A stretch of DNA of 64,000 bases, taken from contig NZ_BAGL01000063.1 of assembly GCF_000308875.1 (NCBI RefSeq), positions 62,001 through 126,000 on the forward strand, in the 5' to 3' direction. The position numbers and the translations under genes were made by a program. Below are positions 16,772 through 25,180 of this stretch, piece after piece (position 1 is the stretch's first letter; each line of letters begins with the position of its first letter). The DNA comes from Nocardia transvalensis NBRC 15921. GTDB taxonomy: Bacteria; Actinomycetota; Actinomycetes; Mycobacteriales; Mycobacteriaceae. The notes below the pieces were generated by a model that was not told the origin of the DNA, did no database searches, and saw only the letters and a program-made list of their open reading frames with translations.

Positions 16772-18760
16772 CTATTCCACCCCGATCTGCACGAGGTCGG
16801 CCGCCTGGCCGCCGTCGTAGGTGATGACCTCGACGCCCGGGAAGGTCGCGGTGATGTGGTCGGTCAGCTCCTCGCTCAGCCCGGCCGGGGCGTGCGCGCC
16901 CATCAGGAGCGTGACCAGTTCGCCGCCCAGGCCGAGCATGCGGTCCAGCAGGGTGCGGGCGGCCGCACCGGTGTCCGGGTCGATCACGACGACGTCGTTG
17001 CCGACCAGGCCCAGGCCGTCGCCGCGGGCGCAGGTGCCGACGATGGTCAGCGCGCGCTCCGGGGCGACCCGCAGCGCGCCCCAGCGGGTGGCGGCCGCGG
17101 CCTCCGACATGGCGAAGACGTCGTCGGCGGCCGTGCGGCCCCCGTCGTGCAGGGCCAGGGCCGCGAGTCCCTGCACCATCGATCCGCTCGGGAGCATCAG
17201 TACGTCGCGCCGGCCGTCCCGGGCGGCGACGCTGACCGCGACCAGTTCGTGGGCGGGCAGCGCGCCGTTCGGCAGCACCACGACCTCGCTGTGCGGCATG
17301 TTCCGGATGGCGGACAGCAGCGCGTCGGCGGTCACCTCGCCGTCCAGCACCACTGCCCCGGCATCTTCGAACAGCCGCGCCGCGCCCGCGCCCGCCGTCA
17401 CCGCCAGGATTCCGCGGTCGGCCGGGCCGGGCTGCGCGTGCGGCGAGTTCACCAGGCCCTCGACCCGGATATCCCGGAGCGTGCCCGCGGCCAGGCCCGC
17501 CTCCACGGCCGCGCCCGCGTCGGCACAGTGCACGTGTGCCGACCACGTCTCTGCACCATCGCCCACCACGACCACCGAATCTCCCAGCCGCGCAAGGGAT
17601 TCCCGCAACGCCGCGATCCGCCGCTCGTCGGTGTCCGCCAGCAGGTACATGACCTCGTACTGCGGCCGGGCTACCGAGACCTCCCGGCTCGCTCCTGTTG
17701 TCGCCACGATCGCCGCCCCCACATCCGGAGCGCCTACCGCGGGTTCCGGCCGATCCTCGCCGGACCCACCCGACGCACGAGTGCCGACTCCGCCCGCGGG
17801 CCCCGCCCCGGCGACAACCGCCTCCGCGATGCCACCCACCACCGCCACGGTGGCAGCGCCCGGCATGTTCCGGGGCTCCCGCATCCCTTCGCTCGAGGTG
17901 TGCGGGGGCTGCCGACCCGCGTCAGCACGGGCTCGGGTGTACTCGGGGCGGGTGGGGGCCTGGCCGGTCGTGGCTGCCACGAGGGCGTCGAGCAGGACCA
18001 GGAGGCCGCGGGCGCCGGCGTCCACCACGCCCGCGGCGCGGAGCACGCGCAGTTGGGAAGGGGTGTCGCCCAGCGCTTTCGCCGCACCGTCGGCGGCGGC
18101 GACTGCCACCGCCTCCAGGGAATCGTCGGCGCAGTCGCCCGCGCGGTCGGCGGCCGCATCCAGCACGGTCAGCATCGTGCCCTCGACCGGCTCGCTCAGG
18201 GCGTCCCGGACCAGCACCGCCGCCCGCCGCAGCGCGATCCGCAGGGATGCTGCCGTAAGCGGCCCCCTCGCAACGGCTTCGGCGATCCCCCGCAGCACCT
18301 GCGACAGAATGATCCCCGAATTCCCCCGCGCCCCCGCCGTCGCCGCCCGCGCCATCGCCCCAGCCACGTCCCCCGCCGTCGCGGGGGAAACGAAAAGTGC
18401 GGGGGACCCAGAAGAGGCAGGGAAATCAGACGAGGCGGCGGAGTCCAAGGAGTGCCGCGAATCAGAAGAGGCGGCGGATTCTGAGGCTTGCAGCGCATCG
18501 GGTGCGGACGGCCGCCCGCCAGCTGCGCGTGTGGACGGCTGCGCATCAGGCGACGAGAGCCGTGGGTCCGGCGCGATCTCGTCGGCGGCCCTGACAGCGG
18601 CGCGCATCGTAGCTAGGAGGTTGGTGCCGGTGTCGGCGTCGGCTACCGGGAAGACGTTCAGGGCGTTGATCTCGTCGCGGTGGTGTGTGAGGGCGTTCCG
18701 GCAGAGGCGTCCCCAGTGCGCGAGCGCAGCGCCGTTCAGCTCATCCCGGGCCCCGGGCAC
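16772..18760 (-). CDS. DAK2/DegV-type fatty-acid kinase-like protein
   Basis: 662 residues from GTG 18760, with AAAGGA 7 bases upstream. The N-terminal DAK2 (DhaL) domain is clear: NALNVFPVADADTGTNLLATM, where the DADTGTN aspartates bind Mg-ADP, then TAGARGNSGIILSQVLRG. The C-terminal half resembles the YloV/FakA body with a DegV-like end (VITYDGGQAADLVQIGVE). FakA-type proteins phosphorylate fatty acids bound to a FakB partner; whether that holds in this order is uncertain. The DAK2 domain is split by a Ser/Asp/Ala-rich low-complexity insert between about residues 75 and 135, and another Gly/Pro-rich linker lies near 310-360. The gene is coupled to recG downstream. In M. tuberculosis the homologue is split in two genes; here it is intact. 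Confidence 0.85.
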   Translation of the reverse strand: MPGARDELNGAALAHWGRLCRNALTHHRDEINALNVFPVADADTGTNLLATMRAAVRAADEIAPDPRLSSPDAQPSTRAAGGRPSAPDALQASESAASSDSRHSLDSAASSDFPASSGSPALFVSPATAGDVAGAMARAATAGARGNSGIILSQVLRGIAEAVARGPLTAASLRIALRRAAVLVRDALSEPVEGTMLTVLDAAADRAGDCADDSLEAVAVAAADGAAKALGDTPSQLRVLRAAGVVDAGARGLLVLLDALVAATTGQAPTRPEYTRARADAGRQPPHTSSEGMREPRNMPGAATVAVVGGIAEAVVAGAGPAGGVGTRASGGSGEDRPEPAVGAPDVGAAIVATTGASREVSVARPQYEVMYLLADTDERRIAALRESLARLGDSVVVVGDGAETWSAHVHCADAGAAVEAGLAAGTLRDIRVEGLVNSPHAQPGPADRGILAVTAGAGAARLFEDAGAVVLDGEVTADALLSAIRNMPHSEVVVLPNGALPAHELVAVSVAARDGRRDVLMLPSGSMVQGLAALALHDGGRTAADDVFAMSEAAAATRWGALRVAPERALTIVGTCARGDGLGLVGNDVVVIDPDTGAAARTLLDRMLGLGGELVTLLMGAHAPAGLSEELTDHITATFPGVEVITYDGGQAADLVQIGVE

Positions 18761-19088
18761 GTCGTCGTCCTTTCGCCGCCGCCGATCCACACACGTCTCC
18801 CGCCAGCCTAATAGGCTCGGCCGACATGTCCTCCGGGCAGTCGGCGGGCGCCCTCCCCGCACTCGTCGCGGTGTCGAAGGTCACACCCGTTTCCCCTGCG
18901 CGGGGACCTGGCGGGGGGCGATTGGACATCGATCAGCGACCCCCGCTAATCTTGCAGGGTTGCCTCACGCGGCCGTTGTTCGGTCGCGTTCGCTGGCGGT
19001 TCCCGCGGGCGGGCATTGACGACACGTTTCCGGACAGGCTGTCCCGTGAAGACAGCGGTCCCCACATGACATGAAGGAGCTCGCGACT
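18761..19088. other. Divergent promoter region between DAK2 and rpmB
   Basis: 328 bases without a credible gene; a short open frame at 18826-19074 lacks a ribosome-binding site. It must hold outward promoters for both flanking genes. Confidence 0.4.
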
Positions 19089-19280
19089 ATGGCTGCCGTC
19101 TGCGACGTCTGCGCCAAGGGCCCCGGCTTCGGTAAGTCGGTTTCGCACTCGCACCGGCGCACTAACCGTCGCTGGAACCCGAACATCCAGACCGTCCGCG
19201 CTCAGGTCGCGCCGGGCAACACCCGTCGGATGAACGTGTGCACCTCTTGCCTGAAGGCGGGCAAGGTGGTCCGCGGCTGA
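19089..19280 (+). CDS. rpmB: 50S ribosomal protein L28, zinc-ribbon form
   Basis: 63 residues from ATG 19089 with AAGGAG 9 bases upstream; the longer frame from 19071 overlaps that site and is rejected. It begins MAAVCDVCAKGPGFG, and RRTNRRWNPNIQ is the L28 signature. CxxC pairs are at residues 5/8 and 51/54, so this is the zinc-binding (C+) version. Actinobacteria often keep a cysteine-free L28 paralogue that replaces this one under zinc starvation; none is in this window. Confidence 0.96.
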   Translation: MAAVCDVCAKGPGFGKSVSHSHRRTNRRWNPNIQTVRAQVAPGNTRRMNVCTSCLKAGKVVRG

Positions 19281-19355
19281 GCCGCGCGAAACTGCCGACC
19301 GGCGCCCCGGCGCACCCGCGAGGGTGACCGGGGCGCCGTCGTCGTTGGGGGATTC

Positions 19356-19868
19356 ATGAGCGAGCGGGCCTGGCGGATCGAACCGCTGGCGGCCGAACAC
19401 ACGCGCGGTCTCGCCGAATGTCATATCGCCTGCTGGCGGGAGGCCTATCGGGAGCTGGTGCCGCGACACGTCCTCGACGCGTTCGACGTCGACCGCCGCG
19501 CCGAGCAATGGGAGCGCGTCCGCGTCCGCTATCCCGGATCCACCGTCGTCGCGCTCGCCGGCGAGACCGTCGTCGGCTTCGCGAGCGGCGGGCCGTCCCG
19601 GGACGAGCCGCCCGCCGCCGACCGGGAACTGAATGCTCTCTACGTCCGCGCCGCGTGGTACGGCAGCGGCGTGGCGCACGATCTGATGCGCGCGGTTCTC
19701 CAACCCGGGACGGGCACGTCCCTGTGGGTCTTCCAGGACAATCCGCGCGCCCAGGCCTTCTATCGGAAATACGGCTTCGAACTCGACGGCACCCGCCGAG
19801 TCGAAGCCTTCACGCCCGCGCTGGAAGTGCGCATGATTCGCCGGTCCGATCCGGACCGGCCATCCTGA
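19356..19868 (+). CDS. GNAT-family N-acetyltransferase
   Basis: 170 residues. The acetyl-CoA-binding core is seen in LYVRAAWYGSGVAHDLMRAVL, and the following LWVFQDNPRAQAFYRKYGFELDGTRR is the usual beta5-alpha4 signature of the family. It transfers an acetyl group to an amine; the substrate (small molecule, peptide or protein N-terminus) cannot be predicted. It starts 75 bases after rpmB on the same strand and could share its transcript. Start ATG 19356 has a weak upstream GGGG purine run. Confidence 0.85.
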   Translation: MSERAWRIEPLAAEHTRGLAECHIACWREAYRELVPRHVLDAFDVDRRAEQWERVRVRYPGSTVVALAGETVVGFASGGPSRDEPPAADRELNALYVRAAWYGSGVAHDLMRAVLQPGTGTSLWVFQDNPRAQAFYRKYGFELDGTRRVEAFTPALEVRMIRRSDPDRPS

Positions 19869-19872
19869 TGTG

Positions 19873-20133
19873 TCAGTTACCGCCGCCGATGCACTGCACC
19901 TCGGAACTGATGCTCTGCAACGCGCACAGTCCGAAGGCGTTCACATTCGACGACAGCGAGGCCGAGCCCGTCTGCGGGTCGTAGAGGGCCAGCACCGGCG
20001 TGGCCTGCTCGGTGGCCGTCTCCTGCGCCGGCTCCAGCGGAAGCGGAGCGGCCTGAGCGGCCACGGGCGCGCCGAGAATGGCCGCTCCCGCGGCGACGGT
20101 GACGACAGCGCCACGCACGGACTTGATCTGCAT
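19873..20133 (-). CDS. Small secreted protein
   Basis: 86 residues from ATG 20133, chosen because AGGAGA lies 8 bases upstream. It has a Sec signal peptide (MQIKSVRGAVVTVAAGAAILGAPVAAQA, cleavage probably after AQA near residue 28), leaving a mature part of under 60 residues with two cysteines in LCALQSISSEVQC that could form a disulfide. I do not recognise a domain. Similar small secreted proteins of unknown role are common in Nocardia-like genomes. It converges on the acetyltransferase gene with only 4 bases between the stops. Confidence 0.75.
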   Translation of the reverse strand: MQIKSVRGAVVTVAAGAAILGAPVAAQAAPLPLEPAQETATEQATPVLALYDPQTGSASLSSNVNAFGLCALQSISSEVQCIGGGN

Positions 20134-20170
20134 GCAACTTCTCCTGGTTAGCTCGAACGTTTCCGCCCGG

Positions 20171-20848
20171 TCAGGGCAAGCGCCAGTCGACCGGAGCGGC
20201 ACCCAATGTACCGAGCAATTCGTTCGTTCGGGAGAAGGGCCTCGATCCGAAGAATCCGCGCGAAGCGGACAGCGGTGAGGGATGGGCGGATTCGAGGTAC
20301 GGGACGGACCCGAGCATCGGCTTCAGCGTCGAGGCGTCGCGGCCCCACAGGATCGCGACCAGCGGCTGATCGCGAGCGACCAGCGCGCGAATGGCCTGTT
20401 CGGTCACGGCCTCCCAGCCCTTGCCGCGATGCGAGGCGGGCTGCCCCGGCTGCACGGTGAGCACCCTGTTCAGCATGAGCACCCCCTGATCCGACCACGG
20501 CGACAGATCACCGCAGGACGGCGTGGGATATCCGAGGTCCTTGGAGTACTCGGAGAAGATGTTGGCCAGGCTGCGCGGCACCGGCGAAACGTCCGGCGCG
20601 ACCGAGAAACTCAGCCCCATCGCGTGACCGGGCGTCGGATACGGGTCCTGACCCACGATCAGCACGCGCACCTTGTCGAAGGGCCGTTGGAACGCGCGTA
20701 GCACGTTCTCGCCCTTCGGGAAGTAGCCCCGGCCCTCGGCGTTCTCGGTGCGCAGGAATTCGCCCATCGCGGCTATCCGGTCCGCGACCGGCTCCAGCGC
20801 TTCGGCCCAGCCCGAATCGATGATCTCCGACAGTGGTTTTGCGCCCAT
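20171..20848 (-). CDS. ung: Uracil-DNA glycosylase
   Basis: Removes uracil from DNA, starting base-excision repair. 225 residues from ATG 20848, equal to the mycobacterial length; the upstream GTG would add ten unlike residues. The catalytic motif GQDPYPTPGHAMGLSF and the DNA-intercalating HPSPLSASRGFFGSRPFS motif are intact, as is ILWGRDA. It lies 39 bases downstream of thiL on the same strand, an order conserved in mycobacteria, so cotranscription is likely. Confidence 0.96.
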   Translation of the reverse strand: MGAKPLSEIIDSGWAEALEPVADRIAAMGEFLRTENAEGRGYFPKGENVLRAFQRPFDKVRVLIVGQDPYPTPGHAMGLSFSVAPDVSPVPRSLANIFSEYSKDLGYPTPSCGDLSPWSDQGVLMLNRVLTVQPGQPASHRGKGWEAVTEQAIRALVARDQPLVAILWGRDASTLKPMLGSVPYLESAHPSPLSASRGFFGSRPFSRTNELLGTLGAAPVDWRLP

Positions 20849-20887
20849 GTCGGGACAACATAGCGTGGCCGGTTTCACGGCGACAGG

Positions 20888-21952
20888 TCACCCACCCTCG
20901 GCGAAGGATTCCCAGCCGACCGGTCCGGTCCACGGCTCGCCGCCGACGGTCACCCCCGACCCCGCCTCGACCCTTCCGACCGGCGTCCATCCGTCGGGAA
21001 GTGGTTGCCCGGCACCGAAAGTCGCGACGAACGCATGGTCCTCGCCGCCGGTGAGAATCCAGCCGAGCGAGTCGGCGCCGAGCAGTTCCGCGACGGGTTC
21101 CAGTGCCGGATCGCCGAGCAGCGCGGGATCGACATCCACGGCGATACCGGACGATCGGGCGATATGACCCAGATCGGCGAGCAGGCCGTCCGAGACATCG
21201 GCCATGGCGGTGATCGCGGCGTCGGCGGGCATGCCCAGCACGGTGTCGTAGGGCGGCTGCGGAACTCTGTGCGCGGCAACGACTTCGGGGAACTTTCCGA
21301 GGTCGGCGCCGGCGGCGAGCAGTGCCAGGCCGGCCGCCGACCAGCCCAGCCGGCCCGCCACCGCGACGGTATCGCCGGGCCGGGCGCCCGAGCGCAGCAC
21401 CGGGCGGTCCGGCGGATCCCCGAAGGCGGTCACCGAGATCACCAGCAGCGGGCTGCGCACCACATCACCGCCCGCGACGGACGCGCCGGCCCGATGCGCC
21501 TCGATCCACATGCCGTCGACGAAGTCGTCGATGAACGCCACCGGGGTGTCGGCGGGGCAGCCCAGCGAGACGACGAACGCGCTCGGGGCGGCGCCCATCG
21601 CGACCACGTCGGCGGCGTTCTGCGCGATCGCCTTGCGGCCGATATCGCCGGGCGCGGACCAGTCGAGGCGGAAGTGGCGGTCCTGCACCAGCATGTCGGT
21701 GCTCACGACGTATCGTCCCGCCGGCGCCGCCACGATCGCGGCGTCGTCGCCGGGACCGAGCAGCACGCCGGTGCTCTGGCTGCGGCCGCCGTTCATACGC
21801 GCGATCAGGGCGAACTCCCCCAGTTCGCGTACCGTGCGCGGTGTGCTGTCGGTGATGGCGCTGCTCCCTTCCGAGGTCCGATCCGCCGTCGGCGGAATCG
21901 ACAGTACTGGCGACACCGGGCGCGTATCCGCACGACCGGCCGCCACCCGCAT
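20888..21952 (-). CDS. thiL: Thiamine-monophosphate kinase
   Basis: Phosphorylates thiamine monophosphate to thiamine pyrophosphate, the last step of cofactor synthesis. Family motifs are LLGPGDDAAIV, STDMLVQDRHFRLDWS, AQNAADVVAMGA, DVSDGLLADLGHIA and GGEDHAF. ATG 21952 gives 354 residues, about 30 more than usual; homologues begin near the TVRELGEFALI segment, and a GTG at 21915 would give 342 residues, so the start is uncertain. It is divergent from the DUF3515 gene, with ung downstream. Confidence 0.93.
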   Translation of the reverse strand: MRVAAGRADTRPVSPVLSIPPTADRTSEGSSAITDSTPRTVRELGEFALIARMNGGRSQSTGVLLGPGDDAAIVAAPAGRYVVSTDMLVQDRHFRLDWSAPGDIGRKAIAQNAADVVAMGAAPSAFVVSLGCPADTPVAFIDDFVDGMWIEAHRAGASVAGGDVVRSPLLVISVTAFGDPPDRPVLRSGARPGDTVAVAGRLGWSAAGLALLAAGADLGKFPEVVAAHRVPQPPYDTVLGMPADAAITAMADVSDGLLADLGHIARSSGIAVDVDPALLGDPALEPVAELLGADSLGWILTGGEDHAFVATFGAGQPLPDGWTPVGRVEAGSGVTVGGEPWTGPVGWESFAEGG

Positions 21953-22009
21953 TCGCTACGCTCGGGTCCGGAATCCCCGGCACCAGGACGAGCGGAGAAG
22001 AACCCCCGG

Positions 22010-22657
22010 ATGAGCAGCGACACCGAACGGTCCGAAGGCGCACCCCCGCCTGACCCCTCGGACCGAACGACCGACGCGACCCCGGATGCGCCCGCCACCG
22101 AGGGCTCGGATTCGGACGCTCCCCGTTTCTCCCCCGCCCTCATCGCGACGGCCGTCGCGCTGCCGGTCGCGCTGATCGTGCTGGTGCTGGTGATCGCCGT
22201 GCTGGCGCGCCAGAACCCGGCGCGGGAGCCGTTGGCGCTGGGGTCGATTCCCGCGCCGGGGGCCACCGGGCAGGGATGCGCGGCGCTGATGCCCGCCCTG
22301 CCCGAGACGCTCGGCGACTACACCAAGGCCGAGTTGGTGCAGCCCGCGCCGCCCGCCACCACCGCGTGGCAACTGCCCGACGGCGGCGAGCCGATCGTGC
22401 TCCGCTGCGGCCTCGACCGCCCACTGGAATTCGACAAGGCGTCGGCACTACAGGTGGTCAACAGCGTCAACTGGTTCGAGGTGCGCGACCAAGCCTCGGG
22501 CGCCACCTCCGGCACCTGGTTCGCCGTCGACCGCGGCACCTACATCGCCGTCACCATGCCCAACAGCGCGGGACCCACCCCCCTCCAGGACATCTCCGAC
22601 ACGATTACGAAGGTGCTTCCCGCACAACCCCTCGACCCGGGGCCTATTCCCCACTGA
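22010..22657 (+). CDS. DUF3515 membrane-anchored protein
   Basis: 215 residues from ATG 22010. An acidic, Pro/Thr-rich cytoplasmic tail (1-40) is followed by one transmembrane helix (about 44-67, ALIATAVALPVALIVLVLVIAVLA) and an extracytoplasmic domain. That domain carries the DUF3515 features: GCAALMPALPETLGDY, a second cysteine in IVLRCGLDRP, and VNWFEVRD. The two cysteines probably form a disulfide. The family is conserved between thiL and ddl in mycobacteria, but its function is unknown; the position next to ddl hints at the cell envelope. The gene ends in a REP-like palindrome. Confidence 0.88.
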   Translation: MSSDTERSEGAPPPDPSDRTTDATPDAPATEGSDSDAPRFSPALIATAVALPVALIVLVLVIAVLARQNPAREPLALGSIPAPGATGQGCAALMPALPETLGDYTKAELVQPAPPATTAWQLPDGGEPIVLRCGLDRPLEFDKASALQVVNSVNWFEVRDQASGATSGTWFAVDRGTYIAVTMPNSAGPTPLQDISDTITKVLPAQPLDPGPIPH

Positions 22658-22662
22658 GCGTT

Positions 22663-22697
22663 CCTTGTTTCCGGCCAAAAGCGTGCCGGAAACAAGG
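22663..22697 (+). repeat. REP-like palindrome copy 3
   Basis: The longest stem of the family: 13 bp (CCTTGTTTCCGGC and its complement) around the loop CAAAAGCGT. It begins 5 bases after the DUF3515 stop, in the same orientation, and forms a convergent pair with copy 4. Confidence 0.9.
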
Positions 22698-22739
22698 ACT
22701 GGTGACGGCCGTGATTACGGCACCGCTAGCAGATCTTTT

Positions 22740-22762
22740 TCCGGCACGCTTTTGGCCGGAAT
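22740..22762 (-). repeat. REP-like palindrome copy 4
   Basis: Stem TTCCGGC/GCCGGAA around ACGCTTTTG. It lies 8 bases downstream of the ddl stop in ddl orientation, so each of the two convergent genes has its own copy. The 42 bases between copies 3 and 4 are unrelated to the element. Confidence 0.9.
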
Positions 22763-22770
22763 CTCTGGAC

Positions 22771-23868
22771 CTACCGCAGACCCGTCCCCCGAGCAATCGC
22801 CGTCTGCACCAGCGTGCTGATCAGCGACCGGTGATCGATCCCCGTGGCCTCCCACATGCGCGGGTACATGGAGATGGAGGTCATGCCGGGCATGGTGTTG
22901 ATCTCGTTGACGACCGGGCCCTCGGGGGTGACGAAGAAGTCGACGCGGGCCAGGCCCTGGCAGTCCAGGGCGCGGAAGGATCGCACCGCCAGGTCCCGGA
23001 TCTGTTGGGCCACATCGTCGTCGAGCTTGGCGGGGATGTCGAACTCGCACACGTCGTCGAGGTATTTGGTGTCGAAGTCGTAGAAGTCGGGCAGGTCGCC
23101 GGGGTCGGCGTCGGGCATCCGGATCTCCGCCACCACACTGGCTTCCACGCGATCGTCGGGGAATTCCAGTACGCCGCACTCGACTTCGCGACCGTCGATG
23201 GCGGCCTCGACGATCACCTTCGGATCGTGCGCCCGCGCGGCGGCGAGGGCGGCGTCGAGATCGGCCCAGTCGTCCACCTTGGTGATCCCGATGGACGACC
23301 CGCCCCGCGACGGCTTCACGAAGACCGGCAGGCCCAGCCGGGCCCGGTCGGCCTCGCTCACGGTCGCCGCGCCCGGCCGGAGCACCACGTAGTCGCCGAC
23401 CGGAAGTCCCTCGGCCGCCAGGAGTTTCTTCATGAACTCCTTGTCCATGCCGGTGGCGCTGGCCAGTACGCCCGGCCCCACGTAGGGCAGGCCCGCCAGC
23501 TCCAGCAGGCCCTGAATCGTGCCGTCCTCACCGAACGCGCCGTGCAGCACCGGGAACACGACCTCGACCGCGCCGAGCGCCGCGCCGGTGTCACCGACCG
23601 CCAGCAGCGCGCCCTCCTTGGTCGGATCCGCCGTCAGGACCAGTTCGGTCCCGTCGGAGTCGACCGCGGGCAGCGACCGGTCGGCGATGGCGAGTTCGCG
23701 GCTGTCCGAACCGCCCAGCACCCAGGTGCCGTCGCGGGTGATTCCGATCGGAACCGCCTCGAACCGTTCGGGATCCAGGCTGCGGAGCACGAAACCGGCC
23801 GATACACACGACACCGCGTGTTCGTTACTGCGCCCGCCGAACACCACCGCGACCCTGATCCGACTCAT
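22771..23868 (-). CDS. ddl: D-alanine--D-alanine ligase
   Basis: Makes the D-Ala-D-Ala dipeptide for peptidoglycan, using ATP. 365 residues. Motifs in order: VVFGGRSNEHAVSC (N-terminal ligase signature), VFPVLHGAFGEDGTIQG, the ATP-grasp lysine segment LPVFVKPSRGGSSIGITKV, and the Mg-binding end VVNEINTMPGMTSISMYPRMW. This is the ddlA-type enzyme of the mycobacterial block, preceded by gpsA on the same strand 34 bases away. Confidence 0.96.
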   Translation of the reverse strand: MSRIRVAVVFGGRSNEHAVSCVSAGFVLRSLDPERFEAVPIGITRDGTWVLGGSDSRELAIADRSLPAVDSDGTELVLTADPTKEGALLAVGDTGAALGAVEVVFPVLHGAFGEDGTIQGLLELAGLPYVGPGVLASATGMDKEFMKKLLAAEGLPVGDYVVLRPGAATVSEADRARLGLPVFVKPSRGGSSIGITKVDDWADLDAALAAARAHDPKVIVEAAIDGREVECGVLEFPDDRVEASVVAEIRMPDADPGDLPDFYDFDTKYLDDVCEFDIPAKLDDDVAQQIRDLAVRSFRALDCQGLARVDFFVTPEGPVVNEINTMPGMTSISMYPRMWEATGIDHRSLISTLVQTAIARGTGLR

Positions 23869-23902
23869 AGAGCGAACCGTACCCGGCCGACGTGGCGGCG
23901 AA

Positions 23903-24898
23903 TCATTCCGGCTTCATCCGCCGTCCGAGCAGCTGACCGACCGCCTCGGCCACCGACAGGCCCTCGTGGCAGACCCGATGCACCGCCGTCGTCAGCGGAA
24001 CCTCCACGCTGTGCCGCTCGGCCAGCGCCCGGATCGAGCTACAGGACTTGACGCCCTCGGCGACCTGACCGTGCGTCGCCTCCTGCGCGGCCTGCATGGA
24101 TCCGCCCTCGCCCAGCACATGCCCGAACGACCGGTTGCGCGACAGCGGCGAGGTGCAGGTGGCGACCAGGTCGCCGACCCCGGCGAGCCCGGCGAGGGTG
24201 ACCGGATTGGCCCCCAGCGCCACGCCCAGCCGGATGATCTCGGCGAGCCCGCGGGTGATCAGGCTGGCGATCGAATTGTTGCCCAGCCCCATGCCCGCGG
24301 CGATACCGCAGGCGAGGGCGATGACGTTCTTGCTGGCGCCGCCGATCTCGCAGCCCACCACGTCGGTATTCGTGTACGGGCGGAAATATCCGGTGGCGCA
24401 GGCGTGCTGCACGGCCTCGGCCCGCGCGGCGTCGGTGCAGGCCACGACCGTGGCGGCGGGCTGCTCGGCGGCGATCTCGCCCGCCAGGTTCGGGCCGGAC
24501 AGGACGGCGATGCGGCTGGTCGAGGCGCCGGTGACCTCCGCGATCACCTCGCTCATCCGCAGCAGCGTGCCGGTCTCGATACCCTTGGCCACGCTCAGCA
24601 GCGTCGCGTCGGGATCGATGGTGTCCTTCCACGCCGCGAGATTGGTGCGCAGCGACTGCGACGGCACCGCCAGCACGACCGTATCGGCGCCGTCGAGCGC
24701 CACCCGGAAGTCGTCGGTGGCCGAGATGCCCGACAGGTCCACATCGGGCAGATAGGCGGGATTGCGATGCTCGGTGGCCAGGGTCTTGGCCACCTCGGGC
24801 CGCCGCGCCCACATCGTCACCTCGGTGCCCGCGTCGTTGAACACCTTCGCGAGCGCCGTACCCCACGACCCCGCACCCATCACTGCCGCCCTAGTCAT
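23903..24898 (-). CDS. gpsA: NAD(P)H-dependent glycerol-3-phosphate dehydrogenase
   Basis: Reduces dihydroxyacetone phosphate to sn-glycerol-3-phosphate, the backbone of phospholipids. 331 residues. The Rossmann motif VMGAGSWGTALAKV is at residues 6-19. The catalytic lysine lies in GGASKNVIALACGIAAGMG, and LTRGLAEIIRLGVALGA-type substrate residues follow (ITRGLAEI, TLAGLAGVGDLVATC). ATG 24898 starts the conserved N-terminus. It is probably cotranscribed with ddl. Confidence 0.95.
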   Translation of the reverse strand: MTRAAVMGAGSWGTALAKVFNDAGTEVTMWARRPEVAKTLATEHRNPAYLPDVDLSGISATDDFRVALDGADTVVLAVPSQSLRTNLAAWKDTIDPDATLLSVAKGIETGTLLRMSEVIAEVTGASTSRIAVLSGPNLAGEIAAEQPAATVVACTDAARAEAVQHACATGYFRPYTNTDVVGCEIGGASKNVIALACGIAAGMGLGNNSIASLITRGLAEIIRLGVALGANPVTLAGLAGVGDLVATCTSPLSRNRSFGHVLGEGGSMQAAQEATHGQVAEGVKSCSSIRALAERHSVEVPLTTAVHRVCHEGLSVAEAVGQLLGRRMKPE

Positions 24899-24931
24899 GC
24901 TGTGATTATGGCCTTCGCTTCGCTTCGGCGG

Positions 24932-25027
24932 GTTTTTCGGCGCCTTGATGGCTCGCGTTCAGCGGCCGTTTGCCGGCTCCTGCGTCGCTTCGCAAACGGC
25001 CGCTGAACGCGAGCCGCGCCGAAAAAC
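24932..25027. repeat. 96-bp interrupted palindrome between gpsA and cofC
   Basis: An inner perfect 23-bp inverted repeat (24951-24973 and 24992-25014) surrounds an 18-base loop. An outer perfect 12-bp inverted repeat, GTTTTTCGGCGC (24932-24943) and its complement (25016-25027), encloses it. Only 7 and 1 unpaired bases separate inner and outer arms. It lies in a divergent promoter region, not at a gene end. The size and near-perfect pairing resemble a MITE or a phage/plasmid-type cruciform more than a terminator. Confidence 0.85.
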
Positions 25028-25180
25028 GTTCGGGGTCGGGGCCGATTCCGCCAGCGCCTCGCGCGCCGAGCGGCAGGGGACGACGACGCTTCGCCAGGCA
25101 TCGATCGGCCCGGGGCCGGGTGTTTGCCAGCGGACTCGGCATGACGCTCGCCACTGTCGCAACCATGGGACGATGAGGAC

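Noticed and set aside
14441..18484. 1347-codon open frame antisense to recG and the DAK2 gene
   Set aside because: It spans two well-supported genes on the other strand; the translation is His/Arg/Gly-rich with no domain. An artefact of GC-rich codon use.
18826..19074. 82-codon frame between the DAK2 gene and rpmB
   Set aside because: No ribosome-binding site, no recognisable motif, and it runs through the expected rpmB promoter.
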